In this document: in pieces, positions 1 to 11,994 of the stretch
Numbering within the stretch: position 1 is the stretch's first letter
How the letters are laid out: the number at the start of each line of letters is the position of its first letter
Assembly (NCBI GenBank): GCA_022711405.1
Contig: JAKLFC010000025.1
Location: 1-45,375 of the forward strand
Source: Bacteroidota bacterium
GTDB lineage: Bacteria; Bacteroidota; Bacteroidia; Bacteroidales; JAGONC01
Direction: 5' to 3'
Length of the DNA stretch: 45,375 nucleotides
Translations under genes and position numbers: made by a program
The notes under the pieces: model-generated
Database searches by the model: none
What the model saw: the letters and a program-made list of their open reading frames with translations, nothing else
Told to the model about the DNA's origin: nothing

Positions 1-2056
<2,056 letters not shown>

Positions 2057-2126
2057 CACTAATTTTTCATTGTACATAGTGATGTCTAATAACATCGACT
2101 AACAACTGTATTTTCTTTCCAATATG

Positions 2127-2136
2127 TCAAAGAACT
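2127..2136 (-). promoter_or_regulatory. boxA-like antitermination element before 23S
   Basis: On the transcribed strand this reads AGTTCTTTGA, followed by CATATTGG. A near-identical element (TGTTCTTTGA, 4140-4149) lies in the 16S leader. Position and sequence fit the boxA signals that recruit Nus-type antitermination factors to rRNA transcripts. The assignment rests on similarity and location. Confidence 0.55.
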
Positions 2137-2160
2137 TTAATGGGCGGGCAATTTCTATTC

Positions 2161-2190
2161 CACACTCACACTCACACCCACACCCACACC
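2161..2190. repeat. Hexamer tandem repeat in the rRNA spacer
   Basis: Five consecutive six-base units: two CACACT followed by three CACACC. They lie between tRNA-Ala and 23S, ending 7 bp from the tRNA 3' end. In the transcript this is a G/U-rich run (GGTGTG units). No function is evident. Confidence 0.8.
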
Positions 2191-2197
2191 CATCTCG

Positions 2198-2271
2198 TGG
2201 AGAATATCGGATTCGAACCGATGACCCCTAGCTTGCAAAGCTAGTGCTCTAGCCAGCTGAGCTAATTCCCC
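2198..2271 (-). tRNA. tRNA-Ala (anticodon TGC)
   Basis: The reverse complement folds as a cloverleaf. The acceptor stem GGGGAAT pairs with ATTCTCC (one G-U), the anticodon arm is CTAGC-TTTGCAA-GCTAG with TGC at positions 34-36, and the T arm contains GGTTCGAATCC. The discriminator is A and CCA is not encoded. It lies 12 bp downstream of tRNA-Ile in the 16S-23S spacer, the usual arrangement. Confidence 0.97.
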
Positions 2272-2283
2272 AAATGTTGGCTG

Positions 2284-2357
2284 TAGTCCCGCGCAGATTT
2301 GAACTGCGGACCCCTACATTATCAGTGTAGTGCTCTAACCAACTGAGCTACGGGACT
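2284..2357 (-). tRNA. tRNA-Ile (anticodon GAT)
   Basis: Cloverleaf on the reverse strand: acceptor AGTCCCG pairs with CGGGACT, the anticodon loop CTGATAA has GAT at 34-36, and the T arm has GTTCAAATC. The discriminator is A and no CCA is encoded. It is the first tRNA of the rRNA spacer. The 168-bp stretch between it and 16S contains short inverted repeats, for example GTTTACC/GGTAAAC at 2363-2378 and CTTCC/GGAAG at 2383-2398, which may be processing sites. Confidence 0.97.
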
Positions 2358-2525
2358 ATGTAGTTTACCAGGGTAAACCTTACTTCCTAGCCCGGAAGGA
2401 AGAGCTACCCGATCATTTGGGTTTCCATCTCAGGTTAATATAAAAAATGAAGAGAGCCCTGGTAGCAGGTTTCAATCCGGCATCACGCCGGTCCCCGGTT
2501 TGACCCGGGAAAATAGTAAGCCACT

Positions 2526-4050
<1,525 letters not shown>

Positions 4051-4139
4051 AAAATTGTTTGATCTTTATTTTTCAGGGCATACTGTTTCTATCTCAAAAA
4101 GAAATAGGAAACCCGCTACTAGGCTCATCTTCAATTCTT

Positions 4140-4149
4140 TCAAAGAACA
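4140..4149 (-). promoter_or_regulatory. boxA-like antitermination element in 16S leader
   Basis: The transcribed strand reads TGTTCTTTGA, between the downstream rRNA promoter and the 16S 5' end. It resembles the element at 2127-2136 ahead of 23S. Two copies at matching places in the operon support an rRNA antitermination role. Confidence 0.55.
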
Positions 4150-4199
4150 TTTTTTTCCTTTTTTTCTCTCTCTTTTCCCGTTCACTCGAAAAAGGGCTG

Positions 4200-4230
4200 C
4201 AAAGGTATAACCCTTTTTTGAATCTGCAAA
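4200..4230 (-). promoter_or_regulatory. rRNA promoter P2 (Bacteroidetes type)
   Basis: In complement: TTTG (4227-4230), exactly 19 bases, then TACCTTTG (4200-4207). This matches the Bacteroidetes primary sigma factor consensus TTTG-N19-TAnnTTTG completely. Transcription would start near 4193, giving a leader of about 140 nt before 16S. Upstream DNA is very A/T-rich. Confidence 0.85.
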
Positions 4231-4286
4231 ATATTTTCGAAAAAATATTAGAAAAAATTTCAAAAATCACAGGAGGAAAAGGATGG

Positions 4287-4317
4287 CAAAGATAATACAT
4301 AATTCAATCCCGCCAAA
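4287..4317 (-). promoter_or_regulatory. rRNA promoter P1 (Bacteroidetes type)
   Basis: In complement: TTTG (4314-4317), 19 bases, then TATCTTTG (4287-4294). It lies 87 bp upstream of P2 with identical geometry, so the rRNA operon has tandem promoters. The surrounding A/T tracts could act as UP elements. Confidence 0.8.
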
Positions 4318-4361
4318 AAAATATTTAAAAAAGTTACCAATTCCCAGGCAAAAAATTCACT

Positions 4362-4369
4362 TACCTTTG
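4362..4369 (+). promoter_or_regulatory. -7 box for the 4393 outer-membrane gene
   Basis: TACCTTTG fits TAnnTTTG. No good -33 TTTG lies 17-21 bases upstream. A start of transcription near 4376 would leave a leader of about 17 nt before the ATG at 4393. That argues against the in-frame TTG at 4378 as the start codon. Confidence 0.5.
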
Positions 4370-4392
4370 CTACTCCCTTGAAACTGTTTTAC

Positions 4393-4956
4393 ATGAAAAA
4401 AATCAAAAAGTTTCACCGGCATATCATTATCTTATCCTGCTGCCTCATCCTGTCCGCTCCCTCCCTGACGGTGGCCCAACCCCACCCTAATGATTCCATC
4501 CCCCGCCCCAGAACCACCTTTGCAGATCGCCTTTTCATTGGCGGAACCTTCGGTGTGCAATTCGGTGATGTCACACTGGTGGATGTCTCCCCTCTGGTTG
4601 GCTTCCACATCACACCGCGGCTGTCAGCCGCCGTGGGTGTCATCTACCAGTATTATGACGATAATTATTACCACTACTCAACCCATATCTACGGCGGAAG
4701 AACCTGGGCTCGCTGCTATGTGTATAAAAATGCTCTGTTCGCTCATGCCGAATATGAACTGGTAAATTATCAACCCTATAGCTTTTTGGGAAATGAACGG
4801 ATCAGTGTGGGAAGTTTCCTATTGGGTGGAGGTTATACCCAGTGGATAGGCCCCAGGGCATTCATGAGCCTGACGGTTCTCTGGAACTTCACAGAGTCAC
4901 CCTACTCCCTGTATGATAATCCTATATTTCAGATCGGATTTGGGACGGGATTATAG
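4393..4956 (+). CDS. Small exported outer-membrane beta-barrel-like protein
   Basis: Predicted 187-residue exported protein of unknown specific function. It begins with a basic segment and a hydrophobic stretch ending near LTVAQ, a plausible signal peptidase I site at residue 28 or so. The mature part alternates short hydrophobic and aromatic strands (FIGGTFGVQFGD, FLLGGGYTQWIG, PIFQIGFGTGL) separated by turns, as in small OmpA/OmpW-like 8-strand barrels of Bacteroidetes. I chose the ATG at 4393 over an upstream in-frame TTG (4378). From 4393 the protein begins MKKIKKF, a typical signal peptide, and the TTG lies almost on the predicted transcription start. The gene is divergent from the rRNA operon and stands alone. 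No enzymatic motif is seen. Confidence 0.75.
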   Translation: MKKIKKFHRHIIILSCCLILSAPSLTVAQPHPNDSIPRPRTTFADRLFIGGTFGVQFGDVTLVDVSPLVGFHITPRLSAAVGVIYQYYDDNYYHYSTHIYGGRTWARCYVYKNALFAHAEYELVNYQPYSFLGNERISVGSFLLGGGYTQWIGPRAFMSLTVLWNFTESPYSLYDNPIFQIGFGTGL

Positions 4957-4967
4957 ATCATCGCATA

Positions 4968-6434
4968 CTAATCCTTTACAGGGATCCGCTTCATAACCTC
5001 CACCAGAAAATCCCAGAATCGAACCACCGAGGCGATCTCCAGCCGCTCGTCGGGCGAATGGACTCCTTTTAGCGTGGGGCCGATCGAAATCATGTCCAAT
5101 ACCGGGTACTTTTCCAGGAATAGACCGCACTCCAGCCCTGCATGAATCGACCTGACCACCGGTGGTGATGCGAACAGGTCTTCATAAGCTTTTACACTGA
5201 TCTTCAGGATCTCGGAGTCCGGATTCGGGCTCCAGCCGGGATATCCATCCGAATGGGTCACTTTTGCCCCTGCCAGCCGGAACACACTTTCGACCATCCG
5301 TGCAATATCCAGCTTGGAGGAGGCTGTGTCGCTGCGCTGGCTGGTGCAGATCTCCAGATATCCTTCCTCAGACACCCTGACCGAAGCCAGATTGGTGGAG
5401 GTCTCAACCATCCCGGGCATCCGCTGGCTCATGGTCAGCACCCCGTGAGGGCACCCGTAGAGAGAATTCAGCAGCTTCCTCTGCAATTTCCTGCTCATCG
5501 CTTTTTCGGGCAGTTCGGTGGCTTCAACAGAGAGGAATAAACTGGGTTCGGTGATCCCGAACTCGTATTTTACATCTTTAATATATGCATCCGCGTCCTG
5601 AAGAAATTTCTCCGTGTGCTTCTGCGGAATGATCACCTTGGCTGAGGCTTCCCTGGGAATGGCATTCCGCAGGTTACCCCCTTCGAGCTTGGCTATCCTG
5701 AGCTGGTGCTTATGGACTGCCTGCCACAACAGACGGGTCAGGATCTTTATGGAATTGCCACGGCCTTTGTGGATGTCATCGCCGGAGTGACCGCCCTGCA
5801 GCCCCCCGACCCTGATCAGGAAAGCAGCACAGGTTCCTGTGATTTTCTTTTCCCTGTGGCTGAACCTTGCCACCGTGTCCATCCCCCCAGCGCATCCGAT
5901 GAAGATTTCTCCCTCATCCTCAGAGTCCAGGTTGATCAGGATGGAACCTGTCATAAATCCGGGCTTCATTCCAAAGGCACCGGTCAGACCGGTTTCTTCA
6001 TCCACAGTGAAAAGACATTCCAGCGGACCGTGTTCCAGCGTATCCGAAGCCAGGATGGCCAGCTGCGTCGCCATGCCGATGCCGTCATCGGCTCCCAGCG
6101 TGGTCCCTTTGGCCCTGACCCATTCACCGTCAATATAGGGCCGGATGGGATCCAGCAGGAAATCGTGGGGACTGTCGCTGTTCTTTTCGCAGACCATATC
6201 CATGTGGCTCTGCAGAATAACGGTCTTCAGATTCTCTTTTCCCGGGGAGGCTGGCTTGCGGATGATGACATTTCCGGCTTCGTCCTGCTGGGTCTCCAGC
6301 TTGTGCTTCTTCCCGAAGCCGATCAGGTATTCCCTTATTTTTTCCTCCTTTTTGGAGGGACGAGGCACCTGGCAGATCTCTTCAAAGTAGCTCCAGAGGG
6401 GCGCTGGTTTAAGTTGGGATAATTTTGTTGACAT
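4968..6434 (-). CDS. pepD: Aminoacyl-histidine dipeptidase (M20/PepD)
   Basis: A 488-residue cytosolic metallodipeptidase of the M20 family, PepD branch (Xaa-His dipeptidase, carnosinase-like), cleaving dipeptides such as beta-Ala-His and other unspecific dipeptides. The metal-binding motifs are in order: SHMDMV (His77, Asp79), LGADDGIG (Asp116/117), DEETGL (catalytic Glu146, Glu147) and NLDSED (Asp170). A conserved GVHSPDE segment lies near the C terminus. The central lid or dimerization region (about 205-390) is also present, so the enzyme appears intact and of family-typical length. It lies 9 bp downstream of rpe in the same direction and is probably co-transcribed, although the two functions are unrelated. 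Confidence 0.93.
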   Translation of the reverse strand: MSTKLSQLKPAPLWSYFEEICQVPRPSKKEEKIREYLIGFGKKHKLETQQDEAGNVIIRKPASPGKENLKTVILQSHMDMVCEKNSDSPHDFLLDPIRPYIDGEWVRAKGTTLGADDGIGMATQLAILASDTLEHGPLECLFTVDEETGLTGAFGMKPGFMTGSILINLDSEDEGEIFIGCAGGMDTVARFSHREKKITGTCAAFLIRVGGLQGGHSGDDIHKGRGNSIKILTRLLWQAVHKHQLRIAKLEGGNLRNAIPREASAKVIIPQKHTEKFLQDADAYIKDVKYEFGITEPSLFLSVEATELPEKAMSRKLQRKLLNSLYGCPHGVLTMSQRMPGMVETSTNLASVRVSEEGYLEICTSQRSDTASSKLDIARMVESVFRLAGAKVTHSDGYPGWSPNPDSEILKISVKAYEDLFASPPVVRSIHAGLECGLFLEKYPVLDMISIGPTLKGVHSPDERLEIASVVRFWDFLVEVMKRIPVKD

Positions 6435-6443
6435 GTTCTGATT

Positions 6444-7097
6444 TTAATATAAGTTTTTCAATCGTAGAATTGTCTCCGTTGGATTTTCAGACGCAAACAC
6501 GGTGTTACCTGCCACCAGCACATCCACCCCTGCTGCAACAAGTTTTGCAGCGTTGGTCAGATCCACGCCGCCATCCACTTCGATCAGCACACCGGCATTT
6601 TTTGCCCGTATCATTTCCTTCAGCCGGCGGATCTTTGCATAACTGTGCTCAATGAAGCTCTGGGCACCGAATCCCGGATTGACCGACATGATAAGCACCA
6701 TGTCAACCTCTTCCAGCGTGTCTTCCAGTACATGGACGGGTGTATGGGGATTCAGGACCACTCCGGCTTTCATACCCATTGATTTGATCTTCTGAATGGT
6801 ACGATGCAGGTGGGTGCAGGCCTCATAATGGACCGTCAGGATTGCTGCCCCGAGGGAATGAAAAGTTTCCAGGTAACGGTCGGGATCAACGATCATCAGA
6901 TGCACGTCCAGCGGCTTTTTAGCATGCCTGGAAATGGCTTTAACGACGGGCATCCCGAAGGATATGTTGGGAACGAAGACCCCGTCCATGATGTCGAGGT
7001 GGAACCAGTCGGCCTGGCTTCGGTTCACCATCTCGATATCCCGCTGCAGGTTTGCAAAATCAGCAGCCAGCAGGGAAGGGGCGATCAGGTGGTTCAT
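6444..7097 (-). CDS. rpe: Ribulose-phosphate 3-epimerase
   Basis: A 217-residue TIM-barrel enzyme interconverting D-ribulose 5-phosphate and D-xylulose 5-phosphate in the pentose phosphate pathway. Family motifs are clear: APSLLAADF at the N terminus (substrate-contacting Ser), HLDIMDG (metal His/Asp), LDVHLMI, MSVNPGFGAQ (phosphate-proximal loop) and EVDGGV with the second catalytic Asp. Length is normal and the ATG at 7097 gives the canonical N terminus. A TATTTTTG box (complement of 7141-7148) lies about 44 bp upstream. It is the first gene of a likely two-gene unit with pepD. Confidence 0.96.
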   Translation of the reverse strand: MNHLIAPSLLAADFANLQRDIEMVNRSQADWFHLDIMDGVFVPNISFGMPVVKAISRHAKKPLDVHLMIVDPDRYLETFHSLGAAILTVHYEACTHLHRTIQKIKSMGMKAGVVLNPHTPVHVLEDTLEEVDMVLIMSVNPGFGAQSFIEHSYAKIRRLKEMIRAKNAGVLIEVDGGVDLTNAAKLVAAGVDVLVAGNTVFASENPTETILRLKNLY

Positions 7098-7140
7098 GAG
7101 GAGGTACTTTTGGGTCCGGTTATTTTACGGCTGAAAGGTA

Positions 7141-7148
7141 CAAAAATA
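7141..7148 (-). promoter_or_regulatory. -7 box upstream of rpe
   Basis: In complement TATTTTTG, fitting TAnnTTTG, with a predicted leader of roughly 37 nt. No convincing -33 element lies at the right distance, so this is a half-supported promoter. Confidence 0.4.
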
Positions 7149-7240
7149 AACTAAGATGGGGAAAATACATTTAATTTGAGTCTTTATACATACGTAACCC
7201 GCTTATAGACTACCTAATAAATTGTGATGCCGCTGACAGG

Positions 7241-8080
7241 CTAATTTACTTTGATGAATTTTTTATTATGAGCATATCCTTTATCGCTGATGAAACAGAT
7301 CACATAGACGCCAGGAAGTAAAATGGATACATCAAGGATTGTTTTTTTGTCATTTTGTGAGGTTATTAAACAGGTTTCCCCTCTCAGATCATAGATCCTG
7401 GTTTCCTTATAAGTTTCTTCCGTATTGATGTACAATGTATTTGTTACCGGATTGGGGGAAAGATTAATGCTTATTTCATGTAAGCTGTTGATATCCTGTA
7501 TGCCAATCGTAGGATCCTGCATTAAAAGTACGTTCATTGGAAAATGAACTTGAGGATTCCAAAACCAAGGATCGGTTATATTTGTATCCGGTGCCCTCAC
7601 TTGATGATCCAGCGTCATATCAAAGTAATTGCCCAGAGGATCATTATTTATCCAAAAGAAATAGTCGTTCATTATTCTTGCGCGATTTACCCATCCTACC
7701 GGTTCTGTTGGCAACCAACTTGCATGTAATAATGAAGAATCCCAGTTTATAGTAATAGGGAGGGTAAAATGGCATGCTCTAATTTTTTGCCCAAAACTAT
7801 ACGTATATGGAAGAACTACCGTTTTAATAGTATCATATGTTGTACTGGAATGATTACTTGTCCAGACATTGAAAGTGGAAGTATCGATGGAAACGATTTT
7901 TTCTCCTAATGCAGTATCCAGACCATAAAAGGTAGCGCTCGTATCCCAGATGAACCATATGGTATCTCTGGCGCCTGTTGCATCTTCATAGGCCAAATGG
8001 AATTTCCATTGGGGTTGTGCAATCAGGTTAAGATTAATTACCAGGAAAAGGGAAAGTGTTGCAAAAGGAAATTTTTTCAT
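7241..8080 (-). CDS. Secreted protein with T9SS C-terminal sorting domain
   Basis: A 279-residue exported protein of unknown function. From the ATG at 8080 it starts MKKFPFATLSLFL and ends its signal peptide near NLIAQ. I prefer this over the ATG at 8095 because the extra MFPSC weakens the signal peptide. Residues about 20-190 form a Trp- and Thr/Asp-rich beta-type domain without recognisable catalytic motifs. The last 70 or so residues form a type A T9SS sorting domain: NLSPNPVTNTLYIN, then a beta-sandwich, an LPGVYVICF strand and the basic ending KKFIKVN. Such tails direct proteins across the outer membrane through the Por/T9SS machinery. The gene is visibly more A/T-rich than neighbouring pepD/rpe and pnp/rpoD, suggesting it is accessory. 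Confidence 0.8.
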   Translation of the reverse strand: MKKFPFATLSLFLVINLNLIAQPQWKFHLAYEDATGARDTIWFIWDTSATFYGLDTALGEKIVSIDTSTFNVWTSNHSSTTYDTIKTVVLPYTYSFGQKIRACHFTLPITINWDSSLLHASWLPTEPVGWVNRARIMNDYFFWINNDPLGNYFDMTLDHQVRAPDTNITDPWFWNPQVHFPMNVLLMQDPTIGIQDINSLHEISINLSPNPVTNTLYINTEETYKETRIYDLRGETCLITSQNDKKTILDVSILLPGVYVICFISDKGYAHNKKFIKVN

Positions 8081-8234
8081 GCAGGAAGGGAACATTTCAT
8101 TTTTCTGTGACTAAGATATTAGAATTAATCCGGATTTTAAATGTTCTGTGATTCAATGCGAAATTAATATAAATGGATGTGATTGTCAATCCATTTGCCA
8201 TTTATCATTATGATATTTTACAATGTGATATTCC

Positions 8235-8471
8235 CTACCAAGATGACATCCCTTCGGAATTTTAGCGGAATGGATGATTGTTCATATCTACCAATATGTC
8301 ACCCTTTCGGGGTTGGTTTGCTGAACGAATGAATTCATTATGCAAATCCCGAAGGGATGATATATTGGTAGCAAATTGTGATACGGAATTCTGTTAAATC
8401 CCGAAGGGATGATATATTGGTAGCAAATTGTGATACGGAATTCTGTTAAATCCCGAAGGGATGACATCTTG
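8235..8471. repeat. 52-bp-period palindromic-core repeat array with internal inversion
   Basis: Five copies of a 26-bp motif (core ATCCCGAAGGGATGA followed by an ATATTGGTAG-like tail). Two are in reverse orientation (8235-8260, 8288-8313) and three forward (8346-8371, 8398-8423, 8450-8471, the last diverged). Starts are spaced 52-53 bp within each arm. The two complete forward units (8344-8395, 8396-8447) are identical including the 26 bp between motifs, while the reverse arm has a different intervening sequence. The array fills most of the 434-bp gap between rpoD and the 7241-8080 gene. The rest of the gap (8081-8234) shows no gene. Confidence 0.85.
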
Positions 8472-8514
8472 TTTGACGAATCTTCGAAAGCAGAGATCCG
8501 TTTCCCTTCATAGG

Positions 8515-9378
8515 TTATCCCAGATACGTCTTCAGGATCTTGCTCCGGGAAGTATGTTTGAGCCTCCGGATTGCCTTTTCCTTGATTTGCCGGACACGTT
8601 CGCGCGTCAGGTCGAATTTCTCACCGATTTCCTCCAGGGTCATCGGATGGGTCTGGTTCAGACCGAAATACAGCCGTACTACATCGGCCTCACGCGGAGT
8701 GAGCGTGGAGATGGCCCGGTCGATCTCCTTCTTGAGGGATTCATACATGAGCTGGGTTTCGGGAGTGGGCCCATCATCGTTCCGCAGTACATCGTACATG
8801 GTGTTGTCTTCATCCTGCACCAGCGGTGCATCCATGGATATGTGCCGGCCCGAATTCTTGAGCGATTCCTTTACTTCCGTTTCTGTGATCTCCAGCAGAT
8901 CGGCGATCTCCTCCGAGTTGGGTTCCCGCTCAAATTCCTGCTCCAGTTTTGCATAGGCCTTATTGATCTTATTGATGGATCCGATCTTGTTCAGGGGTAA
9001 CCTGACAATACGGGACTGCTCTGCAAGCGCCTGAAGGATCGATTGGCGTATCCACCAGACAGCGTAGGAGATGAACTTGAATCCGCGGGTTTCATCAAAC
9101 CGCTGGGCGGCCTTGATCAGTCCCAGGTTGCCTTCATTGATCAGGTCAGGAAGGCTCAGACCCTGATTCTGGTACTGTTTGGAGACCGATACCACGAACC
9201 GCAGGTTTGATTTGGTCAGCTTTTCCAGTGCTTCACGGTCACCCTGCTTGATACGTTGTGCAAGGGAAACTTCTTCATCGGCAGTAATCAGCTCCACTTT
9301 TCCAATTTCCTGCAGGTATTTATCGAGGGACGCCGTTTCACGGTTGGTGACCTGCTTGGTAATCTTAAGTTGCCTCAT
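8515..9378 (-). CDS. rpoD: RNA polymerase primary sigma factor RpoD/SigA
   Basis: A 287-residue group 1 sigma-70 factor of the short Bacteroidetes type, lacking the long region 1.1. It directs RNA polymerase to housekeeping promoters. Region 1.2/2 is recognisable from [10 protein letters not shown], region 2.1-2.4 from [14 protein letters not shown] through [13 protein letters not shown] and [13 protein letters not shown], region 3 from [10 protein letters not shown], and region 4.2 from [18 protein letters not shown], the helix-turn-helix contacting the -33 element. The start [10 protein letters not shown] is the usual Bacteroidetes N terminus. The gene lies 68 bp downstream of pnp. Its divergent specificity explains the TTTG/TAnnTTTG promoters seen throughout this window. 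Confidence 0.97.
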   Translation of the reverse strand: MRQLKITKQVTNRETASLDKYLQEIGKVELITADEEVSLAQRIKQGDREALEKLTKSNLRFVVSVSKQYQNQGLSLPDLINEGNLGLIKAAQRFDETRGFKFISYAVWWIRQSILQALAEQSRIVRLPLNKIGSINKINKAYAKLEQEFEREPNSEEIADLLEITETEVKESLKNSGRHISMDAPLVQDEDNTMYDVLRNDDGPTPETQLMYESLKKEIDRAISTLTPREADVVRLYFGLNQTHPMTLEEIGEKFDLTRERVRQIKEKAIRRLKHTSRSKILKTYLG

Positions 9379-9446
9379 AAACCTGTATTAATGAACAATA
9401 GATTGAAAATGTAAATTTTACGGATTTATACCGGATTGGTTACATA

Positions 9447-11588
9447 TTATTCTGTTTTTGCAGGAGGCCTTGGAAGAAGCACCTTTCTGGAGAGCTTCAG
9501 TTTTCCGGTCTTGGAGTCGATCTCGATCAGCTTGACCTTGATCTTGTCGCCCACCTTGAGCACCTTGTCGATCTCTGCGATACGGCGCCAGTCGATCTCT
9601 GAGATATGAAGCAGTCCGTCCTTTCCCGGCAGGATTTCCACAAAAGCGCCAAACGAGGTGATGTTCTTTACCGTTCCCAGGTACACCTCGTTCAGTTCGG
9701 GTACAGCAACAATGGCTTTGATCCGTTCCTTTGCCGCCTCTATGGAGGTCTTGTCGACCGCAAAAATATCGATGATACCCACATCTCCCACTTCCTCGAT
9801 GACGATGGTCGAGTTGGTTGAGCTCTGAATCTCCTGGATGATCTTTCCTCCGGGTCCGATCACAGCGCCGATGAACTCCTTGGCAATGGTCAGCTGCTCG
9901 ATGCGCGGGACGAAGGGTTTATAATCTTCCCTGGGCTCTGCGATCGTATTTTCCATGATATCCAGGATATGAAGCCTTCCTCTGCGTGCTTGTTCCAATG
10001 CTTCTGTCAGCACTTCATAGGAAAGGCCCTCCACTTTGATATCCATCTGGCAGGCTGTAATGCCATCCCGTGTGCCGGTCACCTTGAAGTCCATATCTCC
10101 CAGGTGATCCTCATCCCCCAGGATATCTGAAAGGATGGCATATTTGCCGGTCTGTTGATCAGTGATCAGTCCCATGGCAATGCCCGATACCGGTTTGTGG
10201 ATCTTCACACCGGCATCCATCAGGGCCAGGGTGCCTGCGCACACAGTGGCCATCGATGACGAGCCGTTGGATTCCAGGATATCGGAGACCACGCGGATGG
10301 TATATGGATTGACAGGACCGGAAGGGATCACAGGTTTGAGAGCCCTCATGGCCAGGTTTCCGTGCCCCACCTCCCTGCGGCTGGTTCCTCGGATGGGTTT
10401 GACCTCTCCGGTGGAAAAAGGCGGGAAATTGTAATGCAGCATGAAGTTGCTTTTACCCTCATAAACAGCCCCATCCACTACCTGTTCATCGAGTTTTGTG
10501 CCCAGGGTGACGGTTGTCAGCGACTGGGTTTCTCCCCGGGTAAAGATCGAGGAACCGTGTGCGGCAGGCAGATAATCCACATCGCACCAGATCGGCCGGA
10601 TGTCATCCAGCTTTCGCCCATCCAGACGTATCCTTGTATTCAACACCATATCCCTGACCGCCTGCTTGTGGATTTCGTGGTAGTATCTTTCAACCAGCGG
10701 TACCTTAACGGCTTTCTCTTCTTCCGGGATGGTTTCAATGAATGCATTTTTTATGGCATTGAACGCCTCTGTCCGCTCGTGCTTGCCAGGGATGATGGAA
10801 ACCGCCGTATCGTAGGATTTTTGATAGGTGGCTTGCCTCAGTGTTTCGAAAAGGTCAGGATCATTCGTTTCATGGCTGTATTCCCGTTTTGTACCGGATT
10901 TGCCGAGCATCCCGGCCAGCTCGATCTGAGCCCTGCACTGTGTCCGGATAGCTTCGTGCGCCACTTTCAATGCTTCGATCATGGTAGTTTCCTGCACTTC
11001 TTTCATTTCACCCTCTACCATAACGATATTATCGATCGTAGCAGCGACCATCAGATCCAGATCGGCCTCCTCCAGGTCGGAGATTGTCGGATTAACAATG
11101 AAATTACCGTTGATCCTTGCGATCCGGACTTCGGAGATCGGTCCCTTGAAAGGGATATCGGAGATGGTAAGCGCGGAAGATGCTGCCAGTGCAGCCAATG
11201 AATCGGGAGGGAGATTTTTATCGCCGGAGAACAGGGTAATGATCACCTGGGTCTCGGCGTGAAAGTCATCCGGGAACAGGGGGCGCAGCGCGCGATCCAC
11301 CAGTCGGGCGATCAGAATCTCGTGGTCGGAGGGTCTGGCTTCCCTTTTAATGAAACCACCCGGGAAACGGCCGGTGGCTGAATATTTCTCGCGGTACTCC
11401 ACCGAAAGAGGCATGAAATCACTGCCTGCCACCGGTTCTTTGTTGGCAACCACGGTTGCCAGCAACATGGTGTCGCCCATTTTAACGACTGCAGATCCGT
11501 CGGCCTGCCGGGCCAAACGGCCTGTTTCAATGGAAATCGTTCTTCCATCACCTAAATCAAATGACTTGATAATACCTTCTGATGACAT
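9447..11588 (-). CDS. pnp: Polynucleotide phosphorylase
   Basis: A 713-residue 3'-5' phosphorolytic exoribonuclease for mRNA turnover. Domains in order are a first RNase PH-like core (about 10-140), an alpha-helical linker, a second catalytic RNase PH core (about 310-540, with FPPFSTGEV and [12 protein letters not shown], whose Asp residues belong to the active site), a KH domain ([12 protein letters not shown]) and an S1 RNA-binding domain ([17 protein letters not shown]). The length matches the family. It follows rpsO with a strong hairpin terminator between them, an rpsO-pnp order conserved widely in bacteria. No TAnnTTTG box was found in the 40 bp directly upstream, so read-through from rpsO probably matters. 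Confidence 0.97.
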   Translation of the reverse strand: MSSEGIIKSFDLGDGRTISIETGRLARQADGSAVVKMGDTMLLATVVANKEPVAGSDFMPLSVEYREKYSATGRFPGGFIKREARPSDHEILIARLVDRALRPLFPDDFHAETQVIITLFSGDKNLPPDSLAALAASSALTISDIPFKGPISEVRIARINGNFIVNPTISDLEEADLDLMVAATIDNIVMVEGEMKEVQETTMIEALKVAHEAIRTQCRAQIELAGMLGKSGTKREYSHETNDPDLFETLRQATYQKSYDTAVSIIPGKHERTEAFNAIKNAFIETIPEEEKAVKVPLVERYYHEIHKQAVRDMVLNTRIRLDGRKLDDIRPIWCDVDYLPAAHGSSIFTRGETQSLTTVTLGTKLDEQVVDGAVYEGKSNFMLHYNFPPFSTGEVKPIRGTSRREVGHGNLAMRALKPVIPSGPVNPYTIRVVSDILESNGSSSMATVCAGTLALMDAGVKIHKPVSGIAMGLITDQQTGKYAILSDILGDEDHLGDMDFKVTGTRDGITACQMDIKVEGLSYEVLTEALEQARRGRLHILDIMENTIAEPREDYKPFVPRIEQLTIAKEFIGAVIGPGGKIIQEIQSSTNSTIVIEEVGDVGIIDIFAVDKTSIEAAKERIKAIVAVPELNEVYLGTVKNITSFGAFVEILPGKDGLLHISEIDWRRIAEIDKVLKVGDKIKVKLIEIDSKTGKLKLSRKVLLPRPPAKTE

Positions 11589-11636
11589 ACAATAAATATT
11601 ACATGAAAAGAATAAGAACCGAATTAATACAAAAAA

Positions 11637-11657
11637 AAGGCAATTGGAAATTGCCTT
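11637..11657 (-). terminator. Intrinsic terminator/attenuator between rpsO and pnp
   Basis: In the transcribed direction, the stem AAGGCAATT, loop TCC and stem AATTGCCTT are followed by an uninterrupted U run (T-tract at 11631-11638). It sits 21 bp after the rpsO stop codon and 42 bp before pnp. It could end most rpsO transcripts while allowing some read-through, or serve as a processing hairpin. Confidence 0.85.
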
Positions 11658-11678
11658 GAAAGAGGAACGTTTTATTGC

Positions 11679-11948
11679 TTACTTTCTGATATTCAATCTT
11701 TTAATAATATCACGGTAGCGTTCAATATTCTTGTTTTTCAGGAACTCCAGTAGTTTTCTTCTTTTACCAACCAGTCGTACAAGAGACCTTTCAGTGGGTT
11801 GGTCTTTTGGATTGGTTTTAAGATGTTCGGTAAGATGCTTAATACGGTAGGTGAACAAAGCAACCTGAGCTTCAGCGGATCCCGTGTCAAATTCTGATTT
11901 CCCGAATTCCTTGAACGTACTCTTTTTTACTTCCGGTGTAACCAACAT
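11679..11948 (-). CDS. rpsO: 30S ribosomal protein S15
   Basis: An 89-residue ribosomal protein that binds the central domain of 16S rRNA and starts assembly of the platform. Sequence landmarks are GSAEAQVALFTYRIKHLTEH and the SLVRLVGKRRKLLEFLK helix, which carries the rRNA-contacting basic residues. Length is exactly typical. A Bacteroidetes-type promoter lies at 11995-12026, about 47 bp upstream, and a strong terminator follows. In other bacteria S15 represses its own mRNA; no comparable pseudoknot can be judged here. Confidence 0.97.
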   Translation of the reverse strand: MLVTPEVKKSTFKEFGKSEFDTGSAEAQVALFTYRIKHLTEHLKTNPKDQPTERSLVRLVGKRRKLLEFLKNKNIERYRDIIKRLNIRK

Positions 11949-11994
11949 CGTTTAACTTTTATGATACTGTTTCTGATTTACTTTTTAAGGGCTG

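Noticed and set aside
4378..4392. TTG start for the 4393 outer-membrane protein
   Set aside because: It lies about where transcription should start and disrupts the signal peptide; the ATG at 4393 is better.
5706..6422. 238-residue plus-strand open frame
   Set aside because: Antisense shadow of pepD; no recognisable domain.
8235..8471. CRISPR array
   Set aside because: Repeat and gap are each 26 bp, but the gaps repeat identically, orientation inverts mid-array, the array is short and no cas gene is near.
10362..11201. 279-residue plus-strand open frame
   Set aside because: Antisense to pnp, whose protein is unmistakable; the composition reflects the complement of a GC-rich gene.
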